Positions 45,458 through 55,320 of a stretch of DNA of 64,000 nt are shown here, in pieces. Each line of letters starts with the position of its first letter. Within the stretch, counting starts at the first letter, position 1. The notes beneath the pieces are model-generated. The model had not been told where the DNA came from and did not search any database. It worked only from the letters and a program-made list of their open reading frames with translations. This stretch comes from Cupriavidus sp. WKF15 (GTDB lineage: Bacteria > Pseudomonadota > Gammaproteobacteria > Burkholderiales > Burkholderiaceae): the NCBI RefSeq assembly GCF_029278605.1, contig NZ_CP119572.1:2604001-2668000 (forward strand), given 5' to 3'. The translations under genes and the position numbers were made by a program.

Positions 45458-46816
45458 TTAAGCAAGGCGAGGCATCCCCAGTAGGTCGAAGAAGGCGATA
45501 TTCAGCACGCGGTTTAGCTCGCCATCGCTGTTGCGCCACCAGCAGCGGCTGTTGGCCGCCACCCGCTGGGCTGTCGCATGCGCAGCCCCCAGCGCCCGCA
45601 ATTCCCGGTAGATCGTAGTGCCGTAGCGCCAATGCTTGAGTTGGATCGCGCGCAACCGATGACGCATCCATTCGTCCAGCTTTCGCCAGACATGAGGTGT
45701 TTGCGCCAGCCGGAAGTAGGCCTTCCAACCCCGTACATATGGCTGCAGCCGCTCCACGACCGCACGTAGACTCCGGCCGCCTGAGCGACCGGTCAGTTCG
45801 CGGATGCGTTGTTTGAACGTCAGCAGCGGCTTAACGGCCACCTTGCGCTTGACCACTCCTGCGGCTACCCAGAAGCTGTAGCCGAGGAATTTGCGGCCAA
45901 ACGCGCTCGCCACCGCGCTCTTTGCCTCGTTGACCTTCAGGCGCAACTTGCCGTACAGCCGCCGCAACAGCGCCATCACCCGCTCGCCCGCCCTCCGACT
46001 GCGAACGTACACGTTCGCATCGTCGGCGTAGCGCACGAAGCAATGGCCTCGGCACTCCAACTCCTTGTCCACCTCATCGAGCAGCACGTTGGCCAGCAAC
46101 GGCGACAGGGGACCGCCCTGCGGCGTGCCCTCGTACCGTTGCAGCACCACCCCGCCATCCATCAGCCCGCTGTTCAGATACGCCCGGACCAGCCGGATGA
46201 CTCCGGGGTCCTCGATGCGCTTCTGTAGGCGATCAATCAGGATGTCGTGGTTGACTCGGTCAAAAAATTTTTCCAAGTCCACGTCCACCACTATTCGCCG
46301 ACCCGATTGCACGTACGACTGTGCGGCTAGCACCGCGTCGTGCGCACGCCTGCCGGGACGGAAGCCATAGCTATGCTCGCTGAAGGTAGGGTCCAGAATC
46401 GGCTGCAATACCTGCAACAGCGCCTGCTGGATCAACCGATCCGTCACCGTCGCGATACCAAGCTCACGCTCGCCTCCGTCCGGCTTCGGAATCGTTACCC
46501 GCCGTACCGGACTGGGCCGGTACGTCCCCTTGAGCAGTTGCTGGCGAATCTCCGGCCACGCCGACACCAGATGGCGAGCGGTCTGATCAATATCCAGACC
46601 GTCTACGCCAGCGGCACCCTTGTTGCGTCGGACCCGCCTGAACGCCTGCTTCAGGTTCTCTCGCGTCAGCGCCGCTGCCAGCAGCGCCGACCCTGTGTCC
46701 TCCGGTTCGCGTCGCGGGCCGCCGGCTTCGTCACGAGCGAGTTCCCGGCCGGCTTCACCGTCCGTTTCCCTCGCTCGCCCCGCTCGCGCGGGCTTCTGAC
46801 GCAATGCCTGTTGCAT
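45458..46816 (-). CDS. ltrA: group II intron reverse transcriptase/maturase
   Basis: A 452-residue intron-encoded protein. Reverse transcriptase blocks are [99 protein letters not shown] and the active-site [12 protein letters not shown] (YADD near 263). The maturase (X) domain follows ([21 protein letters not shown]). The C-terminus ends [10 protein letters not shown] with no HNH endonuclease motif, so retrohoming would use single-stranded or hairpin targets. ATG 46816 is the likely start; the frame is open upstream into intron RNA. No stop or frameshift, so it may be active. Confidence 0.95.
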   Translation of the reverse strand: MQQALRQKPARAGRARETDGEAGRELARDEAGGPRREPEDTGSALLAAALTRENLKQAFRRVRRNKGAAGVDGLDIDQTARHLVSAWPEIRQQLLKGTYRPSPVRRVTIPKPDGGERELGIATVTDRLIQQALLQVLQPILDPTFSEHSYGFRPGRRAHDAVLAAQSYVQSGRRIVVDVDLEKFFDRVNHDILIDRLQKRIEDPGVIRLVRAYLNSGLMDGGVVLQRYEGTPQGGPLSPLLANVLLDEVDKELECRGHCFVRYADDANVYVRSRRAGERVMALLRRLYGKLRLKVNEAKSAVASAFGRKFLGYSFWVAAGVVKRKVAVKPLLTFKQRIRELTGRSGGRSLRAVVERLQPYVRGWKAYFRLAQTPHVWRKLDEWMRHRLRAIQLKHWRYGTTIYRELRALGAAHATAQRVAANSRCWWRNSDGELNRVLNIAFFDLLGMPRLA

Positions 46817-47224
46817 CGACACGGCTTCGAACACTCCCTCTCGTTCGGTCCTTCGTCGGTGGACTCGAGCCTTCCCGGCGCTACCCCCAACTAATATGAC
46901 CTCTGCTGAGACCCCGCTCCGGCTCGACGCCGTCGCCCTTTCAGGCGCAAGGCGGGGCGTCCCCAGGTAAGAACGCACTCCTTCGCTGCACAACCGCCGG
47001 ATTTACGCCGCCTCCCCTTGATCACAAGAACTTCGCGGAATTGCGCCCGCTCGTCCTGGTCGGCACCGCCTTCTATCCGGTTCGTGTCCCTCGGCTCGCA
47101 GCTTCGCTCCACGCTTCCTCCCCACGCTCGGTCACCCTCACGCAGTTGCGCTTCGCTTCGTTCGCTGTGATCAACTTACGGTGGGACTTGCACCCACAAG
47201 AGTGCGCCCATGCTGGGCGCACGC

Positions 47225-47250
47225 AAAAAGGGCCCGCTTTCAGCGGGCCC
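47225..47250 (-). terminator. intrinsic terminator after cpoB
   Basis: On the minus strand, GGGCCCGC / GCGGGCCC stem with a short loop, then TTTTT. It is 28 bases after the cpoB stop and forms the 5' flank of the group II intron. Confidence 0.92.
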
Positions 47251-47277
47251 TGCAGACTCTGACCGGTTCCGGCCGGC

Positions 47278-48036
47278 TTACTTCAGGGTCTTGAGCCGGT
47301 TGGTGGCGGCCTGCGCCCCTTCGGTGCCCGGATACTTGGCCACCACCTGCTCCAGCGTCTTGCGGGCCGCGGCCTTCTGGCCCGATTCGAGCTGGTTGTT
47401 GGCGATGGCGATCATGGCATCCGGCGCCTTCGGGTGCGTGGGGTTCGCCTGCAGCATGTTCTGCAGCACCGTGGTCGAGCCCTTGTAGTCGCGCTGCGCA
47501 TAGAGCGAGTTGCCGAGCCAGTACTGCGCCAGCGGCAGGTACGGGCTCTGCGGATACTTCTTGGCGAACGCGGCAAAGGAACTGCCCGCGCTCTTGAAGT
47601 CGCCGGCCTGGAACTGCTTGAGCGCGGCGTCATACTCGGGCTTCTCGTTCGGCTGCACCATGCCCTCGCGGCCATCCACGGTGGCCTGCTGCGGCTCGAA
47701 CTTCTTCAGGCGCGCATCCAGGTCCGCGTAGTAGTCCTTCTGCTGCTTCTGCAGCGTATCCACCGTGTTCTGCAGCACCTCGTTCTGGCCACGCAGCCGG
47801 GCTACCTCCTGGCGGAGGCCTTCCAGCTGGTTCTGCATGTCGATCGTGGTGCGGCTGTTCTGCTCGATGCGCTGCGTCGCCGTCGCCTGGAAACCGTTGA
47901 ACTGGTCGCGCAGGGTGAGGACCGCGCGGCGCGCCTCGTCATCGTCGAACACCCCGGCACGGGCCGGGGCAAGGGGCAGCATGGCCGCGCCGGAAACGGC
48001 GGCAAGCCACAACAGGGTGGAAACGCGTGCTTTCAT
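47278..48036 (-). CDS. cpoB: cell division coordinator CpoB (YbgF)
   Basis: A 252-residue periplasmic protein with signal peptide 1-27 (ending ARA-G), a coiled coil at about 45-115 (IDMQNQLEGLRQEVARLRGQNEVLQNTVDTLQKQQ) and three TPR-like repeats from 130 to 252 (EYDAALKQFQAGDFKSAGSSFAAFAKKYPQSPYLPLAQYWLGNSLYAQRDY). CpoB trimerises, binds TolA and links outer-membrane constriction with peptidoglycan synthesis. It is the last gene of the tol-pal block, followed by a strong terminator. Confidence 0.95.
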   Translation of the reverse strand: MKARVSTLLWLAAVSGAAMLPLAPARAGVFDDDEARRAVLTLRDQFNGFQATATQRIEQNSRTTIDMQNQLEGLRQEVARLRGQNEVLQNTVDTLQKQQKDYYADLDARLKKFEPQQATVDGREGMVQPNEKPEYDAALKQFQAGDFKSAGSSFAAFAKKYPQSPYLPLAQYWLGNSLYAQRDYKGSTTVLQNMLQANPTHPKAPDAMIAIANNQLESGQKAAARKTLEQVVAKYPGTEGAQAATNRLKTLK

Positions 48037-48059
48037 GGATGGCCTGTACGCGGATCGGA

Positions 48060-48569
48060 TCAGTAGTTGATGTCGGCGCGGCGGTTTTCAGCCCAGGCAG
48101 CCTCGTCGTGGCCCGTTGCCTTCGGCTTTTCCTTGCCCAGGCTCACGGCTTCCATCTGGTTGTCGGGCACGCCCATGGTCGCCAGCGAACGGCGCACCGC
48201 CTCGGCACGCTTCTGGCCCAGCGCCAGGTTGTACTCGCTGGTGCCACGCTCGTCGGTGTTGCCCTGGATCAGGATCTTGCGACCCTTGTTGGCGCTCAGG
48301 TACTTTGCGTGATCGCCCAGCATGCCCTGGTAGTCCTGCTTCACGCTGTAGCTGTCAAAGTCGAAATACACGCTGCGCTTGGCCAGCGGGCTGTTCGGAT
48401 CGTTCAGCGGGTCGCGCGAGACGTCCACGGGTTGCACGGTGCGGGCATCAGCGCCGCCGCCCTTGTTTGCGCCGGCATTGGCGGTATCGTCCAGCTTCAC
48501 GCCGGAGCTGCAGGCGCCCAGGGCCAGCAGGGCGGCAACGGCAAGGGTTTTGGTCATCAGTTGGGACAT
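48060..48569 (-). CDS. pal: peptidoglycan-associated lipoprotein Pal
   Basis: A 169-residue outer-membrane lipoprotein. The lipobox LLALGAC places the lipid-modified cysteine near residue 20. An OmpA-like peptidoglycan-binding domain covers about 65-169: SVYFDFDSYSVKQDY, GNTDERGTSEYNLALGQKRAEAVRRSL, SLGKEKPKATGHDEAAWAENRRADINY. It is the outer-membrane end of the Tol-Pal machine and pairs with TolB. Located 23 bases after tolB. Confidence 0.97.
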   Translation of the reverse strand: MSQLMTKTLAVAALLALGACSSGVKLDDTANAGANKGGGADARTVQPVDVSRDPLNDPNSPLAKRSVYFDFDSYSVKQDYQGMLGDHAKYLSANKGRKILIQGNTDERGTSEYNLALGQKRAEAVRRSLATMGVPDNQMEAVSLGKEKPKATGHDEAAWAENRRADINY

Positions 48570-48592
48570 GGCGAGAGACTCCTGTTATTGCG

Positions 48593-49957
48593 TTATTGCA
48601 TGAAAGGACCCCAGGACGGCTCGCGCACATCGCCGGACTGGAGGGACAGAACCTGCCGGGTACGCCCGTCAGTGGACACCGCCGCCAGCACCGCGCGGCC
48701 GCCCACGCGGGTGGCGTAAAGGATGTACTTGCCGTTGGCGGCAAAGCTCGGCGCTTCGTCATTCGACGTATCGGTCAGCGAAGTGACGTCGCCGTTGGTC
48801 AGGTCCTGCAGCTGCAGCTTGAAGCCGCCCGTACGCGTGATGTACGCCAGGTACTTGCCGTCCGGCGAGATCCGCGGGCTGACGTTGTAGCTGCCCTTGA
48901 ACGTTACGCGTTGCGCGCTGCCCGCTTCCTCGCCGCCTGCCGGCATGCGATAGACCTGCGGGGCACCGCCGCGGTCGCTGGTGAAATAGATGCTCTTGCC
49001 GTCCGGCGAATACTGCGGCTCGGTGTCGATGGCGCTGCTGCGGGTCAGGCGGCGGATGCCCGAACCATCGGCATTGACCTGGTACACCTGGGTGTTGCCG
49101 TCGCGCGAAAGCGCCACGGCCAGGTGCTGGCCATCCGGCGACCACGACGGCGCGCTGTTGTTGCCCTTCTGGTTGGACACCAGCGTGCGCTTGCCCGTGG
49201 CCAGGTCGTGCACGTACACCACCGGCTTCTTGGCCTCGAACGAGACATAGGCCACGCGGCGGCCGTCCGGCGACCACGACGGCGAGATGATGGGCTCGTT
49301 GCTGGTCAGCGCGACCTGCGAGTTCTGGCCGTCCGAATCGGAAATCAGCAGCTGGTAGCGGCCGCCGACGCGCGATACGTAGGACAGGCGCGTGGCAAAC
49401 ACGCCGCGCTCGCCGAGCAGCTTCTCGTAGATGTAGTCGGCGATCTTGTGGGCCGTCACGCGCAGTTGGGCCTGGTTGACGTTGTACGCCAGGCCGCCCA
49501 GGCTCTGCCCCTTGACGGTGTCGTACAGGCGGAAGCGCACTTCGTACTGGCCGTTGCCCGAGGGGGTCACGCTGCCGGCGACGAACGCATCGGCACCGCG
49601 GCTCTTCCAGCTGCCGAGATCGACATTGGCCGACTCGGCCACCGTGGCGCCACCCGGATCAACGTTGCGGAAACGGCCGCTGCGCGCGAGGTCGCTGCGG
49701 ATGATGGCGGTCAGGTTCTGCGGGGCCTGGGCCTCGCCCTGGAAATTCGCCGTGGCGACCGGGAACTGGCTCGAGCCAACCCCCGAAATCTCAACATTCA
49801 GCTGCGCCTGTGCGGCGCCGGCGGACAAGGCCAGCGCGGTGGCCAGCCAGGCCATCAGCGCGTGGCGGCCGACGAGCCGGGTTGCGGCTCCGATTGCGGC
49901 CTGGTTTGCTTGGTGCCGCTTCGCGGACAGCCAGTTGGGGGCCCAAAGCTTTCGCAT
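48593..49957 (-). CDS. tolB: Tol-Pal system protein TolB
   Basis: A 454-residue periplasmic protein with an N-terminal export signal (hydrophobic core about 35-50, ending AQA-Q), a TolB_N domain to about 185 and a six-bladed beta-propeller afterwards with repeated [20 protein letters not shown] blades (five similar WSPDG/YSPDGK motifs visible). It bridges Pal, TolA and Lpp-like partners. The long N-terminal region before the hydrophobic core suggests that ATG 49855 could be an alternative start. Confidence 0.95.
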   Translation of the reverse strand: MRKLWAPNWLSAKRHQANQAAIGAATRLVGRHALMAWLATALALSAGAAQAQLNVEISGVGSSQFPVATANFQGEAQAPQNLTAIIRSDLARSGRFRNVDPGGATVAESANVDLGSWKSRGADAFVAGSVTPSGNGQYEVRFRLYDTVKGQSLGGLAYNVNQAQLRVTAHKIADYIYEKLLGERGVFATRLSYVSRVGGRYQLLISDSDGQNSQVALTSNEPIISPSWSPDGRRVAYVSFEAKKPVVYVHDLATGKRTLVSNQKGNNSAPSWSPDGQHLAVALSRDGNTQVYQVNADGSGIRRLTRSSAIDTEPQYSPDGKSIYFTSDRGGAPQVYRMPAGGEEAGSAQRVTFKGSYNVSPRISPDGKYLAYITRTGGFKLQLQDLTNGDVTSLTDTSNDEAPSFAANGKYILYATRVGGRAVLAAVSTDGRTRQVLSLQSGDVREPSWGPFMQ

Positions 49958-50156
49958 GCTGCTCCTCAGTCGATTTCAGGATTCATCGGGCACGGCGGGC
50001 AGACAGCAGAACAGGCGTGGATGCGCACGGCGCATGCCCGTTCCACGTGCGTATCGCACGCTGCCGGCCGCGTCAGGCAACCTGTCATGGTAGCGGTGGG
50101 ACTGGCACCGGTTAATGAAGGTTGCATTATGTTGCAATTCATGGCGCCCGGGTCAC

Positions 50157-51308
50157 CTAATCCTTGGGACGGAAAGTGATGGTGAAGCCGGCAGGCGCCT
50201 TGCCATTCTCGTCGCGCGGCAGCGGGTCCGAGCGCTCGACGGCGCGCAGCACGGCGTTATCCCAAGCCGAATTGCCACTGGACTTGCTCAGCCGCGCCGA
50301 CATCAGCGACCCGTCCGGCGCCAGCTGCACGGACACCACGGCAGTCGGGTTGCCCGGCACATCCTCGGTGAACACGATGTTGGGCTTGACCTTGCGACGC
50401 ACGCGATCGGCATACCCTGGCGAAGCCTTGCCACCACCGCCAGCACCCGCACCGGCCGTACTGCCCACACCGCCACCGCCCTGGCCACCCGCGCCGGCGC
50501 CGCCGGCCAGAGCCTGCAGTCGCGCCAGCTCGCCCTTGCGCTGGGCATTGGCCGCAGCTTCGCGCTTGGCCTTGGCGTCGGCATCCGCCTTGGCCTTGGC
50601 TTGCGCGTCCGCCTTGGCCTTGGCGTCGGCCTCTGCCTTCGCCTTTGCCTGCGCGTCGGCCTTGGCCTTTGCCTCTGCCTTGGCTTCCGCTTCTGCCCGG
50701 GATTTCGCCTTGGCATCGGCTTCCGCTTTCGCCCTGGCCCTGGCATCGGCTTCCTTGCGCTCGCGCTCGCGCTCGGCTTGCTCGCGATGCAACTGCTCCT
50801 GCTGGGCGGCCTTTTTCTTCGCGTCTTCCTTGCGTTGCGCCTCCAGGCGCTCGGCTTGCTTGCGCTCGGCCTCCTGGCGCTCGCTTTCCTTGCGCTCCGC
50901 CTCTTTGCGTTCCGCTTCCTTACGTGCGGCTTCCTTGTGCGCAGCCTCTTCGCGCGCGGCCTGCTCGGCAGCGCGGCGCTTCTGGCGCTCCAGCGCGATA
51001 TCGGCCTCTTCCTCGACCTTGCTCTTCACCTCGGGCGCCGGCGGCGCGGGACGCGGCTGCACCACCGGCTCGGGTGGCGCCGGCGGTGCGGGAGGCGGTG
51101 CGGTGGTGGCGGGAATCTCATCCCACAGCTCCGCTTCGGAACCGACCGGCGTGCTGCTCTGCCAATGCACGCCGTAGTACAGCACGATGCCGAGCAGCAG
51201 GTGCATGAAGAGCGCGAGCAGGAAGGAACGCAGGGTTCCCCGCTCCTTCACCGGCTGGTAAGGAAAGGCGGCAGCGGTCGTCATCGGGCGCGGCATTCGG
51301 ACAGGCAT
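50157..51308 (-). CDS. tolA: Tol-Pal system protein TolA
   Basis: A protein of about 383 residues. One inner-membrane helix near the N-terminus (LRSFLLALFMHLLLGIVLYYG), a proline-rich stretch, then a very long Ala/Lys/Glu/Arg helix (about 85-280, KAKAEADAKAKAD-type repeats) that spans the periplasm. A small C-terminal globular domain follows (GYADRVRRKVKPNIVF, NPTAVVSVQLAPDGSLMSARLSKSSGNSAWDNAVLRAVER). It transmits force from TolQR to TolB-Pal. The start is uncertain: ATG 51308, ATG 51296 and ATG 51284 are in frame, none with a strong ribosome site. Confidence 0.93.
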   Translation of the reverse strand: MPVRMPRPMTTAAAFPYQPVKERGTLRSFLLALFMHLLLGIVLYYGVHWQSSTPVGSEAELWDEIPATTAPPPAPPAPPEPVVQPRPAPPAPEVKSKVEEEADIALERQKRRAAEQAAREEAAHKEAARKEAERKEAERKESERQEAERKQAERLEAQRKEDAKKKAAQQEQLHREQAERERERKEADARARAKAEADAKAKSRAEAEAKAEAKAKADAQAKAKAEADAKAKADAQAKAKADADAKAKREAAANAQRKGELARLQALAGGAGAGGQGGGGVGSTAGAGAGGGGKASPGYADRVRRKVKPNIVFTEDVPGNPTAVVSVQLAPDGSLMSARLSKSSGNSAWDNAVLRAVERSDPLPRDENGKAPAGFTITFRPKD

Positions 51309-51327
51309 CTCACGCAGCAAGCGCGTT

Positions 51328-51765
51328 CTACTTGGACTTCACCATCAGGCCGACGCGCTTGATGCCGTCGGCCTTGAGCACCGACATGACGTCGAGCACG
51401 GACTCGTATTTGACCGACCGGTCGGCGGCAATCACCACCGGCTGGTCCGGGTTCTCGTTCTGGCGCTGGTGCACGAATTCGAGCAGGCCGTTCTTGTCGA
51501 GCTGGCGCTCGAAGGAATTGCCGGCGTTGTCCTTGCCGCGCGCGGTCAGCGCACCGTCCTCGTGCACGGTCACGACGATCGGCGGCGCCTTCTGCTGCGG
51601 CGTGGCGTTGGCCACGGTCGGCAGGTCGACGACGGCGGGGCTGACGATCGGTGCCGCCACCATGAAGATGACCAGCAGCACGAGCATCACGTCGATATAA
51701 GGCACGACGTTGATCTCGGCACTGGCCCGGCGGCGCGATCCGCCGCGGCGCTGAATAGCTGCCAT
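51328..51765 (-). CDS. tolR: Tol-Pal system protein TolR
   Basis: A 145-residue ExbD/TolR protein. The single membrane helix at about 20-42 has the essential Asp within INVVPYIDVMLVLLVIFMVAAP. A periplasmic domain follows, ending VLDVMSVLKADGIKRVGLMV. Together with TolQ it forms the proton-driven motor. It starts 26 bases after tolQ. Confidence 0.96.
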   Translation of the reverse strand: MAAIQRRGGSRRRASAEINVVPYIDVMLVLLVIFMVAAPIVSPAVVDLPTVANATPQQKAPPIVVTVHEDGALTARGKDNAGNSFERQLDKNGLLEFVHQRQNENPDQPVVIAADRSVKYESVLDVMSVLKADGIKRVGLMVKSK

Positions 51766-51791
51766 TGCTGTGCTCCCGGGCGTTCAGTCGG

Positions 51792-52475
51792 TCAGCGGGT
51801 CTGCCGCTGCAGGATGTTCAGGAATTCTTCCATGAAGCTCTCGAACCGGATCGCCAGGCGATCGATTTCCGTGGCGTAGCGGTTATAGGCGATCACGGCC
51901 GGGATTGCCGCAAACAGGCCGATTGCGGTTGCCACCAGCGCTTCGGCGATGCCGGGAGCCACCGATGCCAGCGTCGCCTGCTGCACGTTCGACAGGCCGC
52001 GGAAGGCGTTCATGATCCCCCACACGGTGCCGAACAGGCCGATATACGGGCTGACCGAGCCGACCGAGGCCAGGAACGGCAGGTGCGATTCGAGCACGTC
52101 CATTTCGCGCTGGTAGGCAGCGCGCATGGCGCGGCGGGCGGCGTCGAGCAGTGCGCTCGCTTCGTTGCCACGCTCGCGCGCCTTCAGGAATTCTCCCATG
52201 CCGGATTCGAAAATCCGCTCCAGCGCGCCGGTATTGTGCCGGTTGTTCACCGCACTGTTATATAGCGCCTGCAGGTCGCCGCCGGCCCAGAAGTCGCGCT
52301 CGAACCCTTCCGTCTGCGTGCGCGCCGAGCGCAGCGCCAGGTGCTTGCGGAAGATATAGGTCCAGGAGAACAGCGACATGACGAGCAGCAGCGCCATGAC
52401 GGCCTGTGCGAGCAGGCTGGCGTGCATCACCAGCGAAATGATCGACAGGTCTTGCGTGACGGTCACGGGATTCAT
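51792..52475 (-). CDS. tolQ: Tol-Pal system protein TolQ
   Basis: A 227-residue MotA/TolQ/ExbB protein with three membrane helices at about 15-38, 132-155 and 168-190. The conserved LPFLASVGSVSPYIGLFGTVWGIMNAFRGL and PGIAEALVATAIGLFAAIPAVIAYNRY blocks are intact. It forms the proton channel with TolR. ATG 52475 overlaps the ybgC stop by 4 bases, implying coupled translation. Confidence 0.96.
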   Translation of the reverse strand: MNPVTVTQDLSIISLVMHASLLAQAVMALLLVMSLFSWTYIFRKHLALRSARTQTEGFERDFWAGGDLQALYNSAVNNRHNTGALERIFESGMGEFLKARERGNEASALLDAARRAMRAAYQREMDVLESHLPFLASVGSVSPYIGLFGTVWGIMNAFRGLSNVQQATLASVAPGIAEALVATAIGLFAAIPAVIAYNRYATEIDRLAIRFESFMEEFLNILQRQTR

Positions 52476-52876
52476 CGGGCGGTCTTGATGGTAGCCAGGA
52501 CAGGGGCGGGAATGGGAGATGGACGGAAAGTGCTTCGATCGACACAGCCAACGCGGATCTGGCCGCTGGCGAGCAAGGTTTCGCCGCGCCATGCCTCTTG
52601 CGCGAACTGCACCGATGCGGGTCCTACGCGTTCAATGCGTGTGCGGATCTCAAGCTGGTCGTCGAGTCGGGCAGGCGCATTGTAGTCGAGCGCTGTGCTG
52701 CGGACGATGAACACCACGCCGGCCTTATCAGCCAGCGCCTGCTGCTCGACGCCAAGCGAGCGCAGCCACTCGGTTCGGGCGCGCTCGAAGAATTTGAGAT
52801 AGTTGGCGTAGAACACTACGCCGCCCGCGTCGGTGTCTTCCCAGTACACCCGCAGGGTCCAGACAAAGTTTGTCAT
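52472..52876 (-). CDS. ybgC: YbgC-type acyl-CoA thioesterase
   Basis: A 134-residue hotdog-fold thioesterase. The catalytic motif VYWEDTDAGGVVFYANYLKFFERARTEWLRSLG has the active-site Asp (YWEDTDA). It is the standard first gene of the tol-pal operon; E. coli YbgC hydrolyses acyl-CoA and interacts with acyl carrier protein. ATG 52876 gives the family start. The promoter of the whole ybgC-tolQRAB-pal-cpoB block should lie in the 383-base gap to glyA. Confidence 0.94.
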   Translation of the reverse strand: MTNFVWTLRVYWEDTDAGGVVFYANYLKFFERARTEWLRSLGVEQQALADKAGVVFIVRSTALDYNAPARLDDQLEIRTRIERVGPASVQFAQEAWRGETLLASGQIRVGCVDRSTFRPSPIPAPVLATIKTAR

Positions 52877-53259
52877 GGCCGGGATTGTAACGGAGAGCGA
52901 GACGGCTTCGGTGTTAACCCGCAGGACGAGTTTGCAACAGCAAGTTGCGGGCCGCGCCGGGCCTGGCGTTGCGGGCCATAGGACGCGGCTTGCGGCAAAT
53001 CCCCGCCTCACGCTACACTGCGCCCAACCATTCCATCTTGCGCGACTGGCGATGTCAGTGGGTACTACCACGAGGAAGCGCAAGTTCTCTGGCGTGAAGT
53101 TTCAAGCGCCTGCCGCTCGCCTGGGCAGCGAATGGGAAGCAGGGTGCGCCCTGCGCCGACGGTCCACGCAGTTCCGCCGGTGCCGGCCGCCAATCGCTTT
53201 CCCCGCGCGCCCTACCCCGAAGCAGTAATCGGATTCCCTTTTTTCAGACGAGTTTCGCC
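52877..53259. other. intergenic region between ybgC and glyA
   Basis: This 383-base gap between the divergent ybgC and glyA genes must hold the promoters of both the tol-pal block and glyA. Open frames cross it but none has coding character of its own. I see no clear riboswitch, terminator or palindrome; a short T-run (53238-53243) lies 17 bases before glyA. Confidence 0.4.
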
Positions 53260-54507
53260 ATGTTCGAACGCAGCCGCTATACGATCGACCAGATCGACCC
53301 CGAGGTCTTTGCCGCCATCCAGAAGGAGAACCAGCGCCAGGAAGATCACATCGAACTGATCGCCTCCGAGAACTACACCTCGCCGGCCGTGATGGCCGCG
53401 CAGGGCTCGCAGCTGACCAACAAGTACGCCGAGGGCTATCCTGGCAAGCGCTACTACGGTGGCTGCGAGTATGTCGACATGGTCGAGCAGCTCGCCATCG
53501 ACCGCGTCAAGCAGCTGTTCGGCGCCGAAGCCGCCAACGTGCAGCCGAACTCGGGCTCGCAGGCCAACCAGGGCGTGTACTTCGCCGTGCTGAAGCCGGG
53601 CGACACCATCATGGGCATGAGCCTGGCCGAAGGCGGCCACCTGACTCACGGCATGGCCCTGAACATGTCGGGCAAGTGGTTCAACGTGGTCAGCTACGGC
53701 CTGAACGCGCAGGAAGACATCGACTACGACGCGCTGGAAAAGCTGGCCCACGAAAAGAAGCCGAAGCTGATCATCGCCGGCGCCTCGGCCTTCGCGCTGC
53801 GCATCGACTTCGAGCGCATCAGCAAGGTTGCCAAGGCGATCGGTGCCTACTTCATGGTCGACATGGCCCACTACGCCGGCCTGATCGCCGCGGGCGTCTA
53901 CCCGAACCCGGTGCCGCACGCCGACTTCGTCACCACCACCACGCACAAGAGCCTGCGCGGCCCGCGTGGCGGCGTGATCCTGATGAAGGCCGAGCATGAG
54001 AAGGCCATCAACTCGTCGATCTTCCCGGGCATCCAGGGCGGTCCGCTGATGCACGTGATCGCCGGCAAGGCCGTGGCGTTCAAGGAAGCACTGACGCCGG
54101 AATTCAAGACTTACCAGGAACAGGTGGTCAAGAACGCCGCCGTGCTGGCCGAAACGCTGATCGCACGCGGCCTGCGTATCGTCTCGGGCCGCACCGAAAG
54201 CCACGTGATGCTGGTCGACCTGCGCGCCAAGAACATCACCGGCAAGGAAGCCGAGCGCATCCTGGGCGAAGCGCACCTGACGGTGAACAAGAACGCCATC
54301 CCGAACGATCCGGAAAAGCCGTTCGTGACCTCGGGCATCCGCGTCGGCTCGCCGGCCATGACCACGCGCGGCTTCAAGGAAGAAGAAGCGCGCATCGTCG
54401 CCAACCTGATCGCCGACGTGCTGGACAACCCGCACGACACTGGCAACATCGCCAGCGTGCGCGAGCAGGTGTCCGCACTGACCAAGCGTTTCCCGGTCTA
54501 CGGCTGA
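53260..54507 (+). CDS. glyA: serine hydroxymethyltransferase
   Basis: A 415-residue PLP enzyme that converts serine and tetrahydrofolate to glycine and methylene-tetrahydrofolate. [62 protein letters not shown], and the PLP-lysine motif [14 protein letters not shown] (Lys230) are intact, as is [14 protein letters not shown]. Full family length. It is followed by a perfect GC hairpin and, 143 bases on, by nrdR, a conserved neighbour in this bacterial group. Confidence 0.97.
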   Translation: MFERSRYTIDQIDPEVFAAIQKENQRQEDHIELIASENYTSPAVMAAQGSQLTNKYAEGYPGKRYYGGCEYVDMVEQLAIDRVKQLFGAEAANVQPNSGSQANQGVYFAVLKPGDTIMGMSLAEGGHLTHGMALNMSGKWFNVVSYGLNAQEDIDYDALEKLAHEKKPKLIIAGASAFALRIDFERISKVAKAIGAYFMVDMAHYAGLIAAGVYPNPVPHADFVTTTTHKSLRGPRGGVILMKAEHEKAINSSIFPGIQGGPLMHVIAGKAVAFKEALTPEFKTYQEQVVKNAAVLAETLIARGLRIVSGRTESHVMLVDLRAKNITGKEAERILGEAHLTVNKNAIPNDPEKPFVTSGIRVGSPAMTTRGFKEEEARIVANLIADVLDNPHDTGNIASVREQVSALTKRFPVYG

Positions 54508-54517
54508 TGCCGCGCAA

Positions 54518-54537
54518 GGCCGCCCGCGAGGGCGGCC
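54518..54537 (+). repeat. GC-rich hairpin between glyA and nrdR
   Basis: A perfect 8-bp stem GGCCGCCC / GGGCGGCC with a GCGA loop, 10 bases after the glyA stop, but without a T-tract. It may attenuate or stabilise the transcript; it is not a standard terminator. Confidence 0.55.
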
Positions 54538-54650
54538 GGCAGCCCCGCGGGCGCGCCGTCGCGCCGCTTGCGGGCCTCGCCAACCCGCCCTGTTGCCGCA
54601 GAAGGACAAGATACCAAGGCGACGGGGCTCTAATCTGAAGGTGGTCAGGC

Positions 54651-55115
54651 ATGAAATGCCCCTTTTGCGGACATTCCAATACCCAGGTGCTCGACACGCG
54701 CATGTCTGAAGACGGCGATGCCGTGCGCCGGCGCCGGCGCTGCGAAGCCTGCGACCGCCGCTTCACCACCTACGAACGGATCGAACTGTTCTTCCCGGCC
54801 ATCGTCAAGAAGAACGGCTCGCGCGTGGACTACAGCCGCGCCAAGCTGAAGGACTCGATGCGCCTCGCGCTGCGCAAGCGCCCTGTTTCCGCCGAAGCCA
54901 TCGACGAAGCCATCACCCGCATCGAAGAAAAGCTGCTGGCGCTTGGCCAGAAGGAAATTCCGAGCAGCCAGGTCGGTGAACTCGTCATGCGAGAGCTGCG
55001 CAAGCTCGACAAGATCGCCTATATCCGCTTTGCTTCGGTGTACCGCAGTTTCGAGGACGTTGCCGAGTTTTCCGATGTGCTGGCCGAGGTGACGTCAGGC
55101 AACCACAAGCGCTAG
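54651..55115 (+). CDS. nrdR: transcriptional repressor NrdR
   Basis: A 154-residue repressor of ribonucleotide reductase genes. A zinc ribbon (Cys3, Cys6, Cys31, Cys34: [32 protein letters not shown]) is followed by an ATP-cone domain at about 49-139 ([34 protein letters not shown]) that senses ATP/dATP. Full length. It is the gene before the minor-pilin operon. Confidence 0.97.
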   Translation: MKCPFCGHSNTQVLDTRMSEDGDAVRRRRRCEACDRRFTTYERIELFFPAIVKKNGSRVDYSRAKLKDSMRLALRKRPVSAEAIDEAITRIEEKLLALGQKEIPSSQVGELVMRELRKLDKIAYIRFASVYRSFEDVAEFSDVLAEVTSGNHKR

Positions 55116-55320
55116 CGCCACGCGCTCAGCGTTCAGCGTTCCCAGCAATTCTGCAGGTACGCCGCCGGGTTCGCGCCGACGGTATTGAGCCGCGTGCCAA
55201 TCTGGTCCAGCGCCACGGCGTCGACGTAAGCAAATTTGCCAGTTTCGCTACGTTCGTCTACGGACCGGCGACCCGCGGGGCGGTACTTTGACGACCTCAT
55301 CTCTACCGTCGCCGAGTGCC

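Larger units (their letters stand above)
45371..47222 (-). mobile_element. group II intron with encoded reverse transcriptase, about 1.85 kb
   Basis: On the minus strand the element begins GTGCGCCCAGCATGG, matching the GUGYG 5' end of bacterial group II introns, and ends CCTATGCCGAT after a domain V/VI structure. The encoded protein has reverse transcriptase and maturase regions. The 5' end lies 3 bases past the T-run of the cpoB terminator, the target habit best known from group IIC introns, although I cannot fix the class. About 400 bases of structured RNA (domains I-III) precede the reading frame. The boundaries are deduced from the conserved ends; splicing is not shown. Confidence 0.85.

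Noticed and set aside
48116..50179. 687-codon open frame opposite pal and tolB
   Set aside because: Shadow frame across two well-identified genes.
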